A DNA stretch of 17,625 nucleotides from an uncultured Prevotella sp. (GTDB taxonomy: Bacteria > Bacteroidota > Bacteroidia > Bacteroidales > Bacteroidaceae), in assembly GCA_934230115.1 (NCBI GenBank), contig CAKQEI010000054.1:1-17625 (forward strand), in the 5' to 3' direction. The translations under genes and the position numbers were made by a program. The notes beneath the pieces are model-generated. The model saw only the letters and a list, made by a program, of their open reading frames with translations, had not been told where the DNA came from and ran no database searches. Shown here one piece after another: positions 7,184 to 14,586 of the stretch. Numbering within the stretch: position 1 is the first letter of the stretch; the number at the start of each line of letters is the position of its first letter.

Positions 7184-8422
7184 TTAAGCCTTGCTGAGCC
7201 ATTCCTTGATGCGGCGCATAGCCTCCTTGCAGTCGTCGCGGTCGCCGAAGGCAGTCAGTCTTACATAGCCTTCACCACTTGGACCAAAACCTACGCCAGG
7301 AGTGCAAACCACGCCTACGGCATAGAGCATCTGCTCAAAGAACTTCCAAGACTCTGTATTGTTGGGCGTTTTCACCCAAAGATACGGAGCATTGCGTCCG
7401 CCGAACACTTGGAATCCCATTGCTGTGAGCTGCTCGTACATATAGTGGGCGTTGCCCATGTAATAGTCGATGGTTTCCTTCACCTGCTTTTTGCCCTCTG
7501 GAGTGTAGATGGCAGCAGCTGCACGCTGCGAGATATAGCTTGTGCCATTGAACTTGGTTGACTGTCGGCGGTCCCACAGATGGTTAAGCTCTACGCGCTG
7601 CTTGCCGTCGAGCGTCACCGCTGTTATATCCTTTGGGATGATGGTGTAGCCACAGCGTACACCGGTAAATCCGGCAGTCTTGGAATAGCTGTGGAACTCG
7701 ATGGCGCATTTGCGTGCACCCTTTATCTCGTATATTGAGTGTGGGATATTGTCGTCCTGGATGTAAGCCTCATAGGCTGCATCGTAGAGAATGAGAGTAT
7801 CGTTCTCAAGGGCATACTTCACCCATTTCTTAAGTTCTTCCTTAGGCAGCACAGTGCCAGTAGGGTTATTGGGGTAGCATAAGTAAATCATGTCGACACG
7901 GTGGTCGGGAATCTGCGGCACGAAATTATTTTCGGCAGTACAGGGCATATAGTTCACGTTGCTCCAGCGTCCGTTCTCCAACACACCTGCGCGTCCGCAC
8001 ATCACGTTAGAGTCGATGTATACGGGATATATAGGATCGGTGACACCGATGGAGTTGTCCCAGCGTACAATCTCGCCTATATTGCCAGTGTCGCTCTTGG
8101 CACCGTCGTTCACGAACACTTCGCTTGGGTCTATGCGTATTCCGCGTGGCGCGAAATCGTTCTTCACAATAGCCTCTCTCAAGAAGTCGTAGCCCCTCTC
8201 AGGACCATAGCCATGAAACGAAGCCTTTGAGGCCATTTCGTCTACAGCCTTGTGCATAGCCTCTATCACGGCTGGGCAAAGTGGCTGTGTAACGTCTCCT
8301 ATACCGAGACTGATAACCCGCACCTGCGGGTGGGACACCTTGAAGGCGTTTACCTTCTTGGCGATATCTGCGAACAAGTAATTGTTCGAGAGTTTAAGGA
8401 AATGTTCGTTTACTAATGCCAT
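7184..8422 (-). CDS. dapL: LL-diaminopimelate aminotransferase
   Basis: A 412-residue class I/II PLP aminotransferase converting tetrahydrodipicolinate and glutamate directly to LL-diaminopimelate, bypassing the acyl-intermediate routes. Visible features are VNEHFLKLSNNYLFADIAKK at the start, ISLGIGDVTQPL (37-48), DGAKSDTGN (106-114), YPNNPTG (183-189), Asp214 in LYDAAYEAYI, and SYSKTAGFTG with PLP lysine 248. The length matches the family (about 410). The product is the substrate of DapF, encoded just upstream on the same strand, and glutamate links it to the glutamine synthetase encoded just downstream. Start chosen at the ATG giving MALVNEHFLKL, as in homologues. Confidence 0.96.
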   Translation of the reverse strand: MALVNEHFLKLSNNYLFADIAKKVNAFKVSHPQVRVISLGIGDVTQPLCPAVIEAMHKAVDEMASKASFHGYGPERGYDFLREAIVKNDFAPRGIRIDPSEVFVNDGAKSDTGNIGEIVRWDNSIGVTDPIYPVYIDSNVMCGRAGVLENGRWSNVNYMPCTAENNFVPQIPDHRVDMIYLCYPNNPTGTVLPKEELKKWVKYALENDTLILYDAAYEAYIQDDNIPHSIYEIKGARKCAIEFHSYSKTAGFTGVRCGYTIIPKDITAVTLDGKQRVELNHLWDRRQSTKFNGTSYISQRAAAAIYTPEGKKQVKETIDYYMGNAHYMYEQLTAMGFQVFGGRNAPYLWVKTPNNTESWKFFEQMLYAVGVVCTPGVGFGPSGEGYVRLTAFGDRDDCKEAMRRIKEWLSKA

Positions 8423-8455
8423 ATATGTAGTTTTTTTTACTTTTTACTTTTGGAT

Positions 8456-8472
8456 AATCGGCTTAGCCGATT
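8456..8472. other. Short perfect hairpin between dapF and dapL
   Basis: AATCGGC (8456-8462) and GCCGATT (8466-8472) pair perfectly around a three-base loop in the 56-base gap between the dapF stop and dapL start. No T-tract follows on the minus strand, so it is unlikely to be a full terminator. It may tune relative expression or RNA stability within the operon. Confidence 0.5.
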
Positions 8473-8478
8473 TAGAGT

Positions 8479-9336
8479 TCACGGCAATTCTATTTCTCCC
8501 TCGAAAGCGAAAGCTGCCGGACCAGTCATATACACATGTCCGTCTTGCTCGTTCCATTCTATGCAGAGTGTGCCGCCATCCATTTCTATAAGGCTTTTGC
8601 GTGATGCTCTTCCGGTGAGCGATGCTGCTACAGCGGTGGCGCAAGCTCCTGTGCCGCAGGCCATTGTTATGCCGCTTCCGCGTTCCCATACCCTTGTGCG
8701 TATGGTGCCGTTGGGCATAATCTGTGCAAACTCAATGTTGCAACGTTCTGGGAATGCCGCGTCGTGCTCCATGATTGAGCCGAAGCGTGCAATGTCAAGC
8801 GAATTGACATCGTCGACAAAGCAAACAAAGTGGGGATTGCCCATCGACACGAATGTGCCGCGGAAGGAGCGGAAATTGGCAGTAAGTGTGTCACCGCAGG
8901 TCTCGTCATACTGCAACGAGTTATGAAACACCGGCTTAAGCATGTCCACCGTTACGCTCTCCACAGTGGCGGGAGCGTGTGCGTTGTCGGAAAGATGGAG
9001 TTTCAGAATCTTCACACCCGACAGTGTCTGCAGTCGAATGGAAGTTTTGTCGGTGAGTCCCTTCTCGTAGAGATACTTTCCTATGCAGCGTGAGGCGTTG
9101 CCGCACATCATGGCCTCTGAGCCGTCGGCATTAAAAATGCGCATCGAGAAATCAGCTTCCACGCCTCCGTAGGGCTTGCCAATGAGCACAAGACCATCGC
9201 TGCCTATGCCAGTGTGATACTTGCTCCAGGCTATAGAAGCTTTCGACGGGTCTGGTATATCGTATTCCTGTGTGTTTACATATATATAATCATTTCCAGC
9301 TCCGTGCATCTTTGTAAATCTAACCGACCTTGCCAT
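8479..9336 (-). CDS. dapF: Diaminopimelate epimerase
   Basis: A 285-residue PLP-independent epimerase turning LL- into meso-diaminopimelate, for lysine and peptidoglycan. Two catalytic cysteines are present: Cys78 in [20 protein letters not shown] and Cys227 in [10 protein letters not shown]. Other family blocks are [14 protein letters not shown] (7-20), [10 protein letters not shown] (43-52), [11 protein letters not shown] (165-175) and [10 protein letters not shown] (215-224). GNASRC replaces the more usual GNGxRC, a small change that keeps the cysteine and arginine. It appears to be the first gene of dapF-dapL-glnN, divergent from glnK, with a promoter-like element about 50 bases upstream. 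Confidence 0.96.
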   Translation of the reverse strand: MARSVRFTKMHGAGNDYIYVNTQEYDIPDPSKASIAWSKYHTGIGSDGLVLIGKPYGGVEADFSMRIFNADGSEAMMCGNASRCIGKYLYEKGLTDKTSIRLQTLSGVKILKLHLSDNAHAPATVESVTVDMLKPVFHNSLQYDETCGDTLTANFRSFRGTFVSMGNPHFVCFVDDVNSLDIARFGSIMEHDAAFPERCNIEFAQIMPNGTIRTRVWERGSGITMACGTGACATAVAASLTGRASRKSLIEMDGGTLCIEWNEQDGHVYMTGPAAFAFEGEIELP

Positions 9337-9385
9337 TTTGTTTATCTTTTTACCTTAAAGAATTACTATTTGTTTTTTACGCTTG

Positions 9386-9393
9386 CAAAATTA
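9386..9393 (-). promoter_or_regulatory. Putative -7 element of the dapF promoter
   Basis: The minus strand reads TAATTTTG, a full TAnnTTTG match followed by CA, 50 bases before the dapF start. The nearest TTTG lies only 15 bp upstream, so the -33 part is poor and activation may be needed. No comparable element precedes dapL or glnN, so all three genes may depend on this site. Confidence 0.5.
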
Positions 9394-9455
9394 CTACTAT
9401 TTGCGCAACAAACCATAAAAACCGTGGCATATTTTCGGGTTAAATATTATTAAGT

Positions 9456-9498
9456 TACAGATTGTAAGTATTTTCGCTCTAATTACTTACAATCTGTA
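9456..9498. promoter_or_regulatory. Perfect 15-bp inverted repeat in the dapF/glnK control region
   Basis: TACAGATTGTAAGTA at 9456-9470 is mirrored exactly by 9484-9498, with a 13-base spacer. It stands upstream of both promoter-like elements, roughly 75-120 bases from the presumed dapF start and 110-150 from that of glnK. No T-tract follows on either strand, so a terminator is unlikely. The position and perfect dyad suggest an activator or nitrogen-regulator binding site, or a regulatory RNA hairpin. The rest of the 325-base gap is AT-rich, with an imperfect AT-rich dyad around 9536-9570, and shows no gene. Confidence 0.7.
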
Positions 9499-9581
9499 TT
9501 GATAACCTATTTATTATATATCAGAATGAAAGTATATATAAATTTCGTATGATAAAACGATATATTTATAATGCTTTTACT

Positions 9582-9625
9582 GTCATTTTGTTGTAATTTT
9601 GCGGTGTCGAAATGACAAAACGACA
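9582..9625 (+). promoter_or_regulatory. glnK promoter -7 element with flanking dyads
   Basis: TAATTTTG at 9594-9601 matches TAnnTTTG and would start transcription near 9607, about 55 bases before glnK. No TTTG is found 19-21 bp upstream. GTCATTT (9582-9588) and AAATGAC (9610-9616) are inverted copies bracketing the element. TGTCG (9605-9609) and CGACA (9621-9625) form a second dyad over the presumed start. These could be regulator contacts, but the arms are short. Confidence 0.5.
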
Positions 9626-9661
9626 TAAGAACGGAGTAATAACCAATAAAAAGAAAGTAGC

Positions 9662-10018
9662 ATGAAGAAGATTGAAGCAATCATTCGCAAGTCAAGATTT
9701 GAAGATGTCAAGCAGGCTTTGCTTGCCGCTGACATCGAATGGTTCTCTTATTACGATGTGCGTGGCATAGGCAAGGCACGCCAGGACCGCATATATCGCG
9801 GCATTGTCTACGACACCAGTTCCATAGAGCGCATACTTGTTTCGCTCGTGGTGAGAGACAAGAACGTGGAACGTGCAGTAAGTGCCATTCTCAAGGCTGC
9901 CCAGACTGGTGAGATAGGCGATGGCAGAATTTTCATCATTCCTATAGAGGACGCCATTCGCATACGTACGGGAGAGCGTGGCGACATTGCATTGTATAAT
10001 GCTGAGCAGGAAAAATAA
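9662..10018 (+). CDS. glnK: P-II family nitrogen regulatory protein
   Basis: A 118-residue trimeric signal protein that senses ATP/ADP and 2-oxoglutarate and, in GlnK types, plugs the ammonium channel. It lies 40 bases before amtB, the usual glnK-amtB pair. The B-loop TGEIGDGRIF (82-91) and C-loop RIRTGERG (100-107) are conserved. The T-loop RGIGKARQDRIYRGIVY (34-50) keeps both tyrosines (Y45 and Y50, matching Tyr46 and Tyr51 of E. coli). It is one residue shorter between G37 and YRG, has Ala where Gln39 is expected, and lacks the PKVK stretch that normally follows. Whether Y50 is uridylylated is unknown. AACCAATAAAAAGAAA precedes the start. Confidence 0.93.
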   Translation: MKKIEAIIRKSRFEDVKQALLAADIEWFSYYDVRGIGKARQDRIYRGIVYDTSSIERILVSLVVRDKNVERAVSAILKAAQTGEIGDGRIFIIPIEDAIRIRTGERGDIALYNAEQEK

Positions 10019-10058
10019 GGTGAATTAATACTCATTTTTAAGGCAAAAAGATAGAATC

Positions 10059-11339
10059 ATGATAACAACACTACTTACTTCGATATCCACCCCTACTCTT
10101 GACACAGGCAACACAGCCTGGATGATTATGGCAACAATCCTTGTGCTCTTGATGAGCATTCCGGGCATTGCTCTGTTTTATGGCGGACTCGTTCGCCAGA
10201 AGAATGTGCTTAGCGTCATAATGCAGACAATGCTCATTGTTGGCGTAGTGTCGCTGCTCTGGGTTGCCATAGGCTATTCTTGGGCATTTGGCACTGGCTT
10301 TAAGGAGAGTGGCTCATGGGCATGGTTCTTTATGGGCGGCTTCGACAAGGCTTTCCTACGTGGAGTCACGGTGAACAGCGTCACTGCCACGGGCATTCCA
10401 GAACTTAGCTTTGCCATGTTCCAGTGTATGTTTGCCCTCATCACTCCGGCTCTTATCCTTGGAGCATTCGCCGAGCGCATCAAGTTCAAGGGTTATATGG
10501 TGTTTACCATTCTGTGGGTGATTATCGCCTATTTCCCTATGGCCCACTGGGTGTGGGGAGGTGGATTCCTTCAGGAGATGGGTGCGCTCGACTTTGCGGG
10601 TGGCACAGTGGTGCATATCAACGCTGGTATAGCAGCCTTAATAATGTGCTTGATGATAGGCAAGCGCGATGACTACAGCAAGGGTCACGCCATTCTGCCG
10701 CATAACATCACTATAGTGTTTATGGGTATGTCATTTCTCTGGCTCGGATGGTTTGGCTTTAATGCGGGCAGCGGACTCGCTGCCGACGGACTTGCAGCCA
10801 ATGCTTTCATGGTGACGCATGTGGCTGCTGCCGCTGCCGCAGTCACTTGGATGGTTATAGACTGGTTGTGCAACAATAAGCCTACAACGGTAGGAGCTTG
10901 CACTGGAGCCGTGGCAGGACTTGTGGCTATCACTCCTGCAGCAGGCTCAACCGACATACTTGGAGCCTTTGCCATCGGAATCATCACCCCGATAATCTGC
11001 TTTGTAATGGTGGCTGTGATAAAGCCATATTTCAAGTACGACGATGCTCTCGACGCCTTTGGCGTGCATGGCATGGGTGGAATCATAGGTTCTATACTCA
11101 CAGGAGTGTTTGCCACCCGATGCGTTACGGGCGAGGGTGGAGCCGAAGGCGCTCTTTATGGCGATTGGCATCAGCTGTGGGTTCAGATTCTTGCTACGGT
11201 GATAAGCATAGTGTTCAGTGCAGTAGTAACTTATATATTATATCTGTTGGTCGACAAGACTATAGGTATGCGTGTTTGCCGCCGTGTTGAGGAGGAAGGT
11301 CTTGACATCTATGAGCATGGTGAGAGTGCCTACAACTAA
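10059..11339 (+). CDS. amtB: Ammonium transporter (Amt family)
   Basis: A 426-residue inner-membrane ammonium channel with about 11 to 12 hydrophobic segments. Conserved elements are LFYGGLVRQKNVLS (39-52), GAFAERIKF (135-143), and DFAGGTVVHINAG, with Asp178 and His186 matching Asp160 and His168 of E. coli AmtB. FGVHGMGGIIGS supplies the second pore histidine, His337. The cytoplasmic tail RVCRRVEEEGLDIYEHGESAYN is the usual docking end for P-II proteins. The short hydrophobic N-terminus (MITTLLTSIS) shows no clear cleavage site. It is cotranscribed with glnK (40-base gap) and is followed by a hairpin and asnB. Confidence 0.97.
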   Translation: MITTLLTSISTPTLDTGNTAWMIMATILVLLMSIPGIALFYGGLVRQKNVLSVIMQTMLIVGVVSLLWVAIGYSWAFGTGFKESGSWAWFFMGGFDKAFLRGVTVNSVTATGIPELSFAMFQCMFALITPALILGAFAERIKFKGYMVFTILWVIIAYFPMAHWVWGGGFLQEMGALDFAGGTVVHINAGIAALIMCLMIGKRDDYSKGHAILPHNITIVFMGMSFLWLGWFGFNAGSGLAADGLAANAFMVTHVAAAAAAVTWMVIDWLCNNKPTTVGACTGAVAGLVAITPAAGSTDILGAFAIGIITPIICFVMVAVIKPYFKYDDALDAFGVHGMGGIIGSILTGVFATRCVTGEGGAEGALYGDWHQLWVQILATVISIVFSAVVTYILYLLVDKTIGMRVCRRVEEEGLDIYEHGESAYN

Positions 11340-11367
11340 CCTCGATAATAATTTTTCTTTTGATTCG

Positions 11368-11401
11368 TTCCCCTTGTCTCGGCTACAGCGAGCAAGGGGA
11401 A
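11368..11401 (+). other. Hairpin between amtB and asnB
   Basis: TTCCCCTTG (11368-11376) pairs with CAAGGGGAA (11393-11401), extended after a one-base bulge by CTCG/CGAG around a seven-base loop. No T-tract follows, so it may be a weak terminator or attenuator, or an RNA-stability element that lowers readthrough from glnK-amtB into asnB. No convincing separate promoter for asnB was found in the 108-base gap. Confidence 0.6.
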
Positions 11402-11447
11402 TACTTCAGCTTTGAGTAATTGAAAACCAATAAAAGAAACAAAATAT

Positions 11448-13112
11448 ATGTGTGGAATTGTATCAATATTCAACCTTAGGGAGCAGACTCCCGAGTTGCG
11501 ACAGAAGGCTCTTCGCATGAGCCGCAAGATTCGTCATCGTGGTCCGGATTGGAGTGGCATCTATTGCGGAGGCTCTGCCATACTTGCCCACGAGCGTCTT
11601 TCAATAGTAGACCCTGAGTCGGGTGGCCAGCCATTGTTCTCGCCTGATGGCAAGCAGGTGCTTGCTGTAAACGGCGAGATATACAACCATCAGGATATAC
11701 GCGAGCGCTATCACGGTAAGTATGAGTTTCAGACAGGCTCCGACTGTGAGGTTATTCTCGCGCTCTATCGCGACAAAGGCATCGACTTTCTTGAGGACCT
11801 TAGTGGCATCTTTGCCTTTGCCCTCTACGATGAGGAGCGCGATGAGTTTCTCATTGCACGCGACCCCATAGGCGTTATACCTCTTTATATAGGCTACGAT
11901 GCCGACGGCACAGTGTATGTGGCTTCGGAGTTGAAGGCTCTCGAAGGCGAGTGCGAACGCTACGAACCTTTTCTTCCAGGACATTATTGCTGGAGCCGCA
12001 CTCCAGGCATGAAACGCTACTACAAGCGCGACTGGTTCAGCTACGACGCTGTGAAGGACAATACAGCTTACGTAGGCTCTATACATGATGCCCTTGAGGA
12101 TGCCGTGCGACGCCAATTGATGAGCGATGTGCCTTATGGAGTGTTGCTTTCCGGTGGACTTGACTCATCTGTGATATCTGCTATAGCCGAGAAATTCTCG
12201 GAGCGCAGAGTGGAGAGCGACGGCAAGGAACGTGCTTGGTGGCCGCGCCTTCACTCCTTTGCTGTAGGTCTGAAAGGTGCGCCCGACTTGGCAAAGGCTC
12301 GTCTGGTGGCAGAGCATATAGGCACAGTTCACCACGAGATAAACTATACCATACAGGAGGGACTCGACGCTATACGCGACGTGATATATTTCATCGAGAC
12401 CTATGATGTCACAACCGTGCGTGCCTCCACTCCTATGTATCTTCTTGCGCGTGTCATTAAGTCGATGGGCATAAAAATGGTGCTCTCGGGTGAGGGAGCT
12501 GATGAAATCTTCGGTGGTTATCTTTATTTTCATAAGGCTCCCGATGCGCGCGCCTTCCACGAAGAGACGGTGCGCAAGCTCTCCAAACTGCATCTCTACG
12601 ACTGTCTTCGTGCCAACAAGAGTCTGTCGGCATGGGGTGTTGAGGGACGTGTGCCGTTTCTCGACAAGGAGTTTCTTGATGTGGCTATGCGCACCAATCC
12701 CGAAGCCAAGATATGTCCGGGCAATACTATCGAGAAGAAGATTCTGCGTGATGCGTTTGCCGACATGCTTCCCGAGGAAGTGGCATGGCGACAGAAGGAG
12801 CAGTTTAGCGATGGTGTGGGGTATTCGTGGATAGACACTCTCAAGGAGATAACCGCAAAGCAGGTGACCGACGAGCAAATGGCTCATGCTGCGGAACGTT
12901 TCCCCATCAATCCGCCACGCAACAAGGAGGAATATTACTACCGCTCTATCTTTGCCGAGCATTTCCCGTCGGATAGTGCCGCAAGATCAGTGCCGAGTGT
13001 GCCGAGCGTGGCTTGTTCCACAGCCGAGGCTTTGGCATGGGACAAGGCATTCAAGAACATGAACGATCCGAGCGGCAGAGCCGTTGCCGGTGTGCATGAG
13101 AAAGCCTACTGA
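11448..13112 (+). CDS. asnB: Asparagine synthase B, glutamine-hydrolysing
   Basis: A 554-residue two-domain cytoplasmic enzyme making asparagine from aspartate, ATP and glutamine-derived ammonia. The initiator Met is followed by Cys2 (MCGIVSIF), the amidotransferase nucleophile exposed after Met removal. The N-terminal half also shows RHRGPDWSG (29-37), HERLSIVD (48-55) and NGEIYNH (75-81). The synthetase half has the pyrophosphate loop SGGLDSS (235-241), LSGEGADEIFGGY and EGRVPFLDKEF. The length equals that of E. coli AsnB. It lies downstream of glnK-amtB, so it probably shares their nitrogen control, and it consumes the glutamine that GlnN makes. The start is preceded by AACCAATAAAAGAAA. 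Confidence 0.97.
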   Translation: MCGIVSIFNLREQTPELRQKALRMSRKIRHRGPDWSGIYCGGSAILAHERLSIVDPESGGQPLFSPDGKQVLAVNGEIYNHQDIRERYHGKYEFQTGSDCEVILALYRDKGIDFLEDLSGIFAFALYDEERDEFLIARDPIGVIPLYIGYDADGTVYVASELKALEGECERYEPFLPGHYCWSRTPGMKRYYKRDWFSYDAVKDNTAYVGSIHDALEDAVRRQLMSDVPYGVLLSGGLDSSVISAIAEKFSERRVESDGKERAWWPRLHSFAVGLKGAPDLAKARLVAEHIGTVHHEINYTIQEGLDAIRDVIYFIETYDVTTVRASTPMYLLARVIKSMGIKMVLSGEGADEIFGGYLYFHKAPDARAFHEETVRKLSKLHLYDCLRANKSLSAWGVEGRVPFLDKEFLDVAMRTNPEAKICPGNTIEKKILRDAFADMLPEEVAWRQKEQFSDGVGYSWIDTLKEITAKQVTDEQMAHAAERFPINPPRNKEEYYYRSIFAEHFPSDSAARSVPSVPSVACSTAEALAWDKAFKNMNDPSGRAVAGVHEKAY

Positions 13113-13123
13113 CAGCCAATTTA

Positions 13124-13151
13124 GAGGGTATGGCAAGGATGCCATACCCTC
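13124..13151. terminator. Perfect hairpin between convergent asnB and MFS genes
   Basis: GAGGGTATGGCA (13124-13135) and its exact complement (13140-13151) form a 12-bp stem around the tetraloop AGGA, 12 bases after the asnB stop and 48 before the MFS stop on the other strand. The place suits a shared bidirectional terminator. Neither strand has a U-tract, so the mechanism may differ from classical intrinsic termination. Confidence 0.65.
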
Positions 13152-13198
13152 CTACTATATGTAAAGATAATTCTGAACTGTTGCTTAAGAGTTGTTTT

Positions 13199-14497
13199 TT
13201 ATTTCTTTATAAGAGTCACGCTACATGCTCCAAGCACGAGCAGCACACCTGCTACAATCATCATATTGCTCTGCACAGAGCCAACGAGCGAGAGGATGGC
13301 TCCTCCTGCCACAGCAGCGATAATCTGAGGCACACAGATAGTGCCGTTGAATAGACCAAGGTAAGCACCCTTGTGTCCGTAGCCCTCAAGAGCGTTTGTC
13401 ACGAAGGCGAAAGGCATTGCGAGCATTGCAGCCCATGCGCATCCGATGAGCATGAATGGCAGCACGAGTAAGTTCTTTTCGCCGATGAAAGGCACGATGG
13501 CAAAGCCGATGCCACCGATGACAAGGCTGAGTGCATAAGCGAATTTCTCGTTCTTGAACTTAGGAAGAGCCATTGCCCACAGCACAGAGCCGATAGCCTG
13601 CCAGAAGAACAGCACTCCCACCCAGTTGCCTGCCTCTTGATAGCCTTTTGATGCCACGTCGGTAGTGTGCCATACGGTGTCGGCGATGGTTCCGTTGGTG
13701 TAGGTCCACATATACATGAAGGCAGCCCAGCAGAAGAACTGAACGAGTCCCACCTTCCAGAACATCGATGGAGCATTCTTGAGCAGTTCAATCCAGTTGG
13801 CACTCTTCTCCTCAGTCTCGGGTTTGGCCTCGTTGTACTCGGCATATTCCTTGGGATTCCATTCCTTCACCTTCACGGTGGTGTAGATGACGCAGAGTAT
13901 AAGGATGGCGGCACCCACATAGAACGAGTAAATCACAGAGTCGGGTATCACGCCCTTTGGAGCCTCGTTGGCAATGCCAAGTGCGGTGAATAGGAATGGG
14001 AACACATATCCCACGAGTGAGCCAGAGTTGCAGAGGAACGACTGGATAGAGTAGGCGAGCGACTTCTGCTTCTCGTTCACCATGTCGCCCACAAGCATCT
14101 TGAAAGGCTGCATAGCCATGTTGATGCTCGTGTCGAGAAACATCAGTGAGATGAGTCCGAATATCATAGCCGTGCTCACAGCCATGCCGAATGAACCGGC
14201 GTTAGGCAACAGACACATCACAGCCACAGCCACAGCAGCACCCACGAAGAGATAAGGCACGCGTCGTCCGAAGCGGCACCAAGTGCGGTCGCTTAGAGTT
14301 CCTATGATAGGCTGCACGAGGATGCCCATGAGTGGGGGCAGAATCCAGAAGTAGCTAAGGTTATGAGGGTCGGCACCGAGAGTGGCGAAAATGCGCGAAA
14401 TGTTTGCGCTTTGCAAGGCGTAGGCAATCTGTACGCCGAAGAATCCGAAACTGAGATTCCACAGTTTCCAGAAACTAAGATCTGGTTTTTGTTTCAT
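13199..14497 (-). CDS. MFS sugar transporter (SLC45/GPH-like)
   Basis: A 432-residue inner-membrane carrier with about 12 hydrophobic segments. The N-terminal block SFWKLWNLSFGFFGVQIAYA and loop motif GTLSDRTWCRFGRR (66-79) are typical of the SLC45/GPH-like proton-coupled sugar transporters found beside Bacteroidota glycan loci. It lies 89 bases downstream of the LacI-type regulator on the same strand and is probably cotranscribed. It would move the oligosaccharide released in the periplasm into the cytoplasm, following outer-membrane uptake by the SusC-type receptor encoded divergently. A maltose- or sucrose-like substrate is a guess from family trends. Confidence 0.85.
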   Translation of the reverse strand: MKQKPDLSFWKLWNLSFGFFGVQIAYALQSANISRIFATLGADPHNLSYFWILPPLMGILVQPIIGTLSDRTWCRFGRRVPYLFVGAAVAVAVMCLLPNAGSFGMAVSTAMIFGLISLMFLDTSINMAMQPFKMLVGDMVNEKQKSLAYSIQSFLCNSGSLVGYVFPFLFTALGIANEAPKGVIPDSVIYSFYVGAAILILCVIYTTVKVKEWNPKEYAEYNEAKPETEEKSANWIELLKNAPSMFWKVGLVQFFCWAAFMYMWTYTNGTIADTVWHTTDVASKGYQEAGNWVGVLFFWQAIGSVLWAMALPKFKNEKFAYALSLVIGGIGFAIVPFIGEKNLLVLPFMLIGCAWAAMLAMPFAFVTNALEGYGHKGAYLGLFNGTICVPQIIAAVAGGAILSLVGSVQSNMMIVAGVLLVLGACSVTLIKK

Positions 14498-14586
14498 TTG
14501 TTATTTGGTTTATTAATTATTCGTTATTTGTTGGCGATGGGGCATTATGTTGTTTGATTTATCGTATTTGTGGAGATAGAAAAATT

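Noticed and set aside
12165..12962. 265-codon minus-strand open frame inside asnB
   Set aside because: It is antisense to conserved AsnB catalytic segments and has no independent signals.
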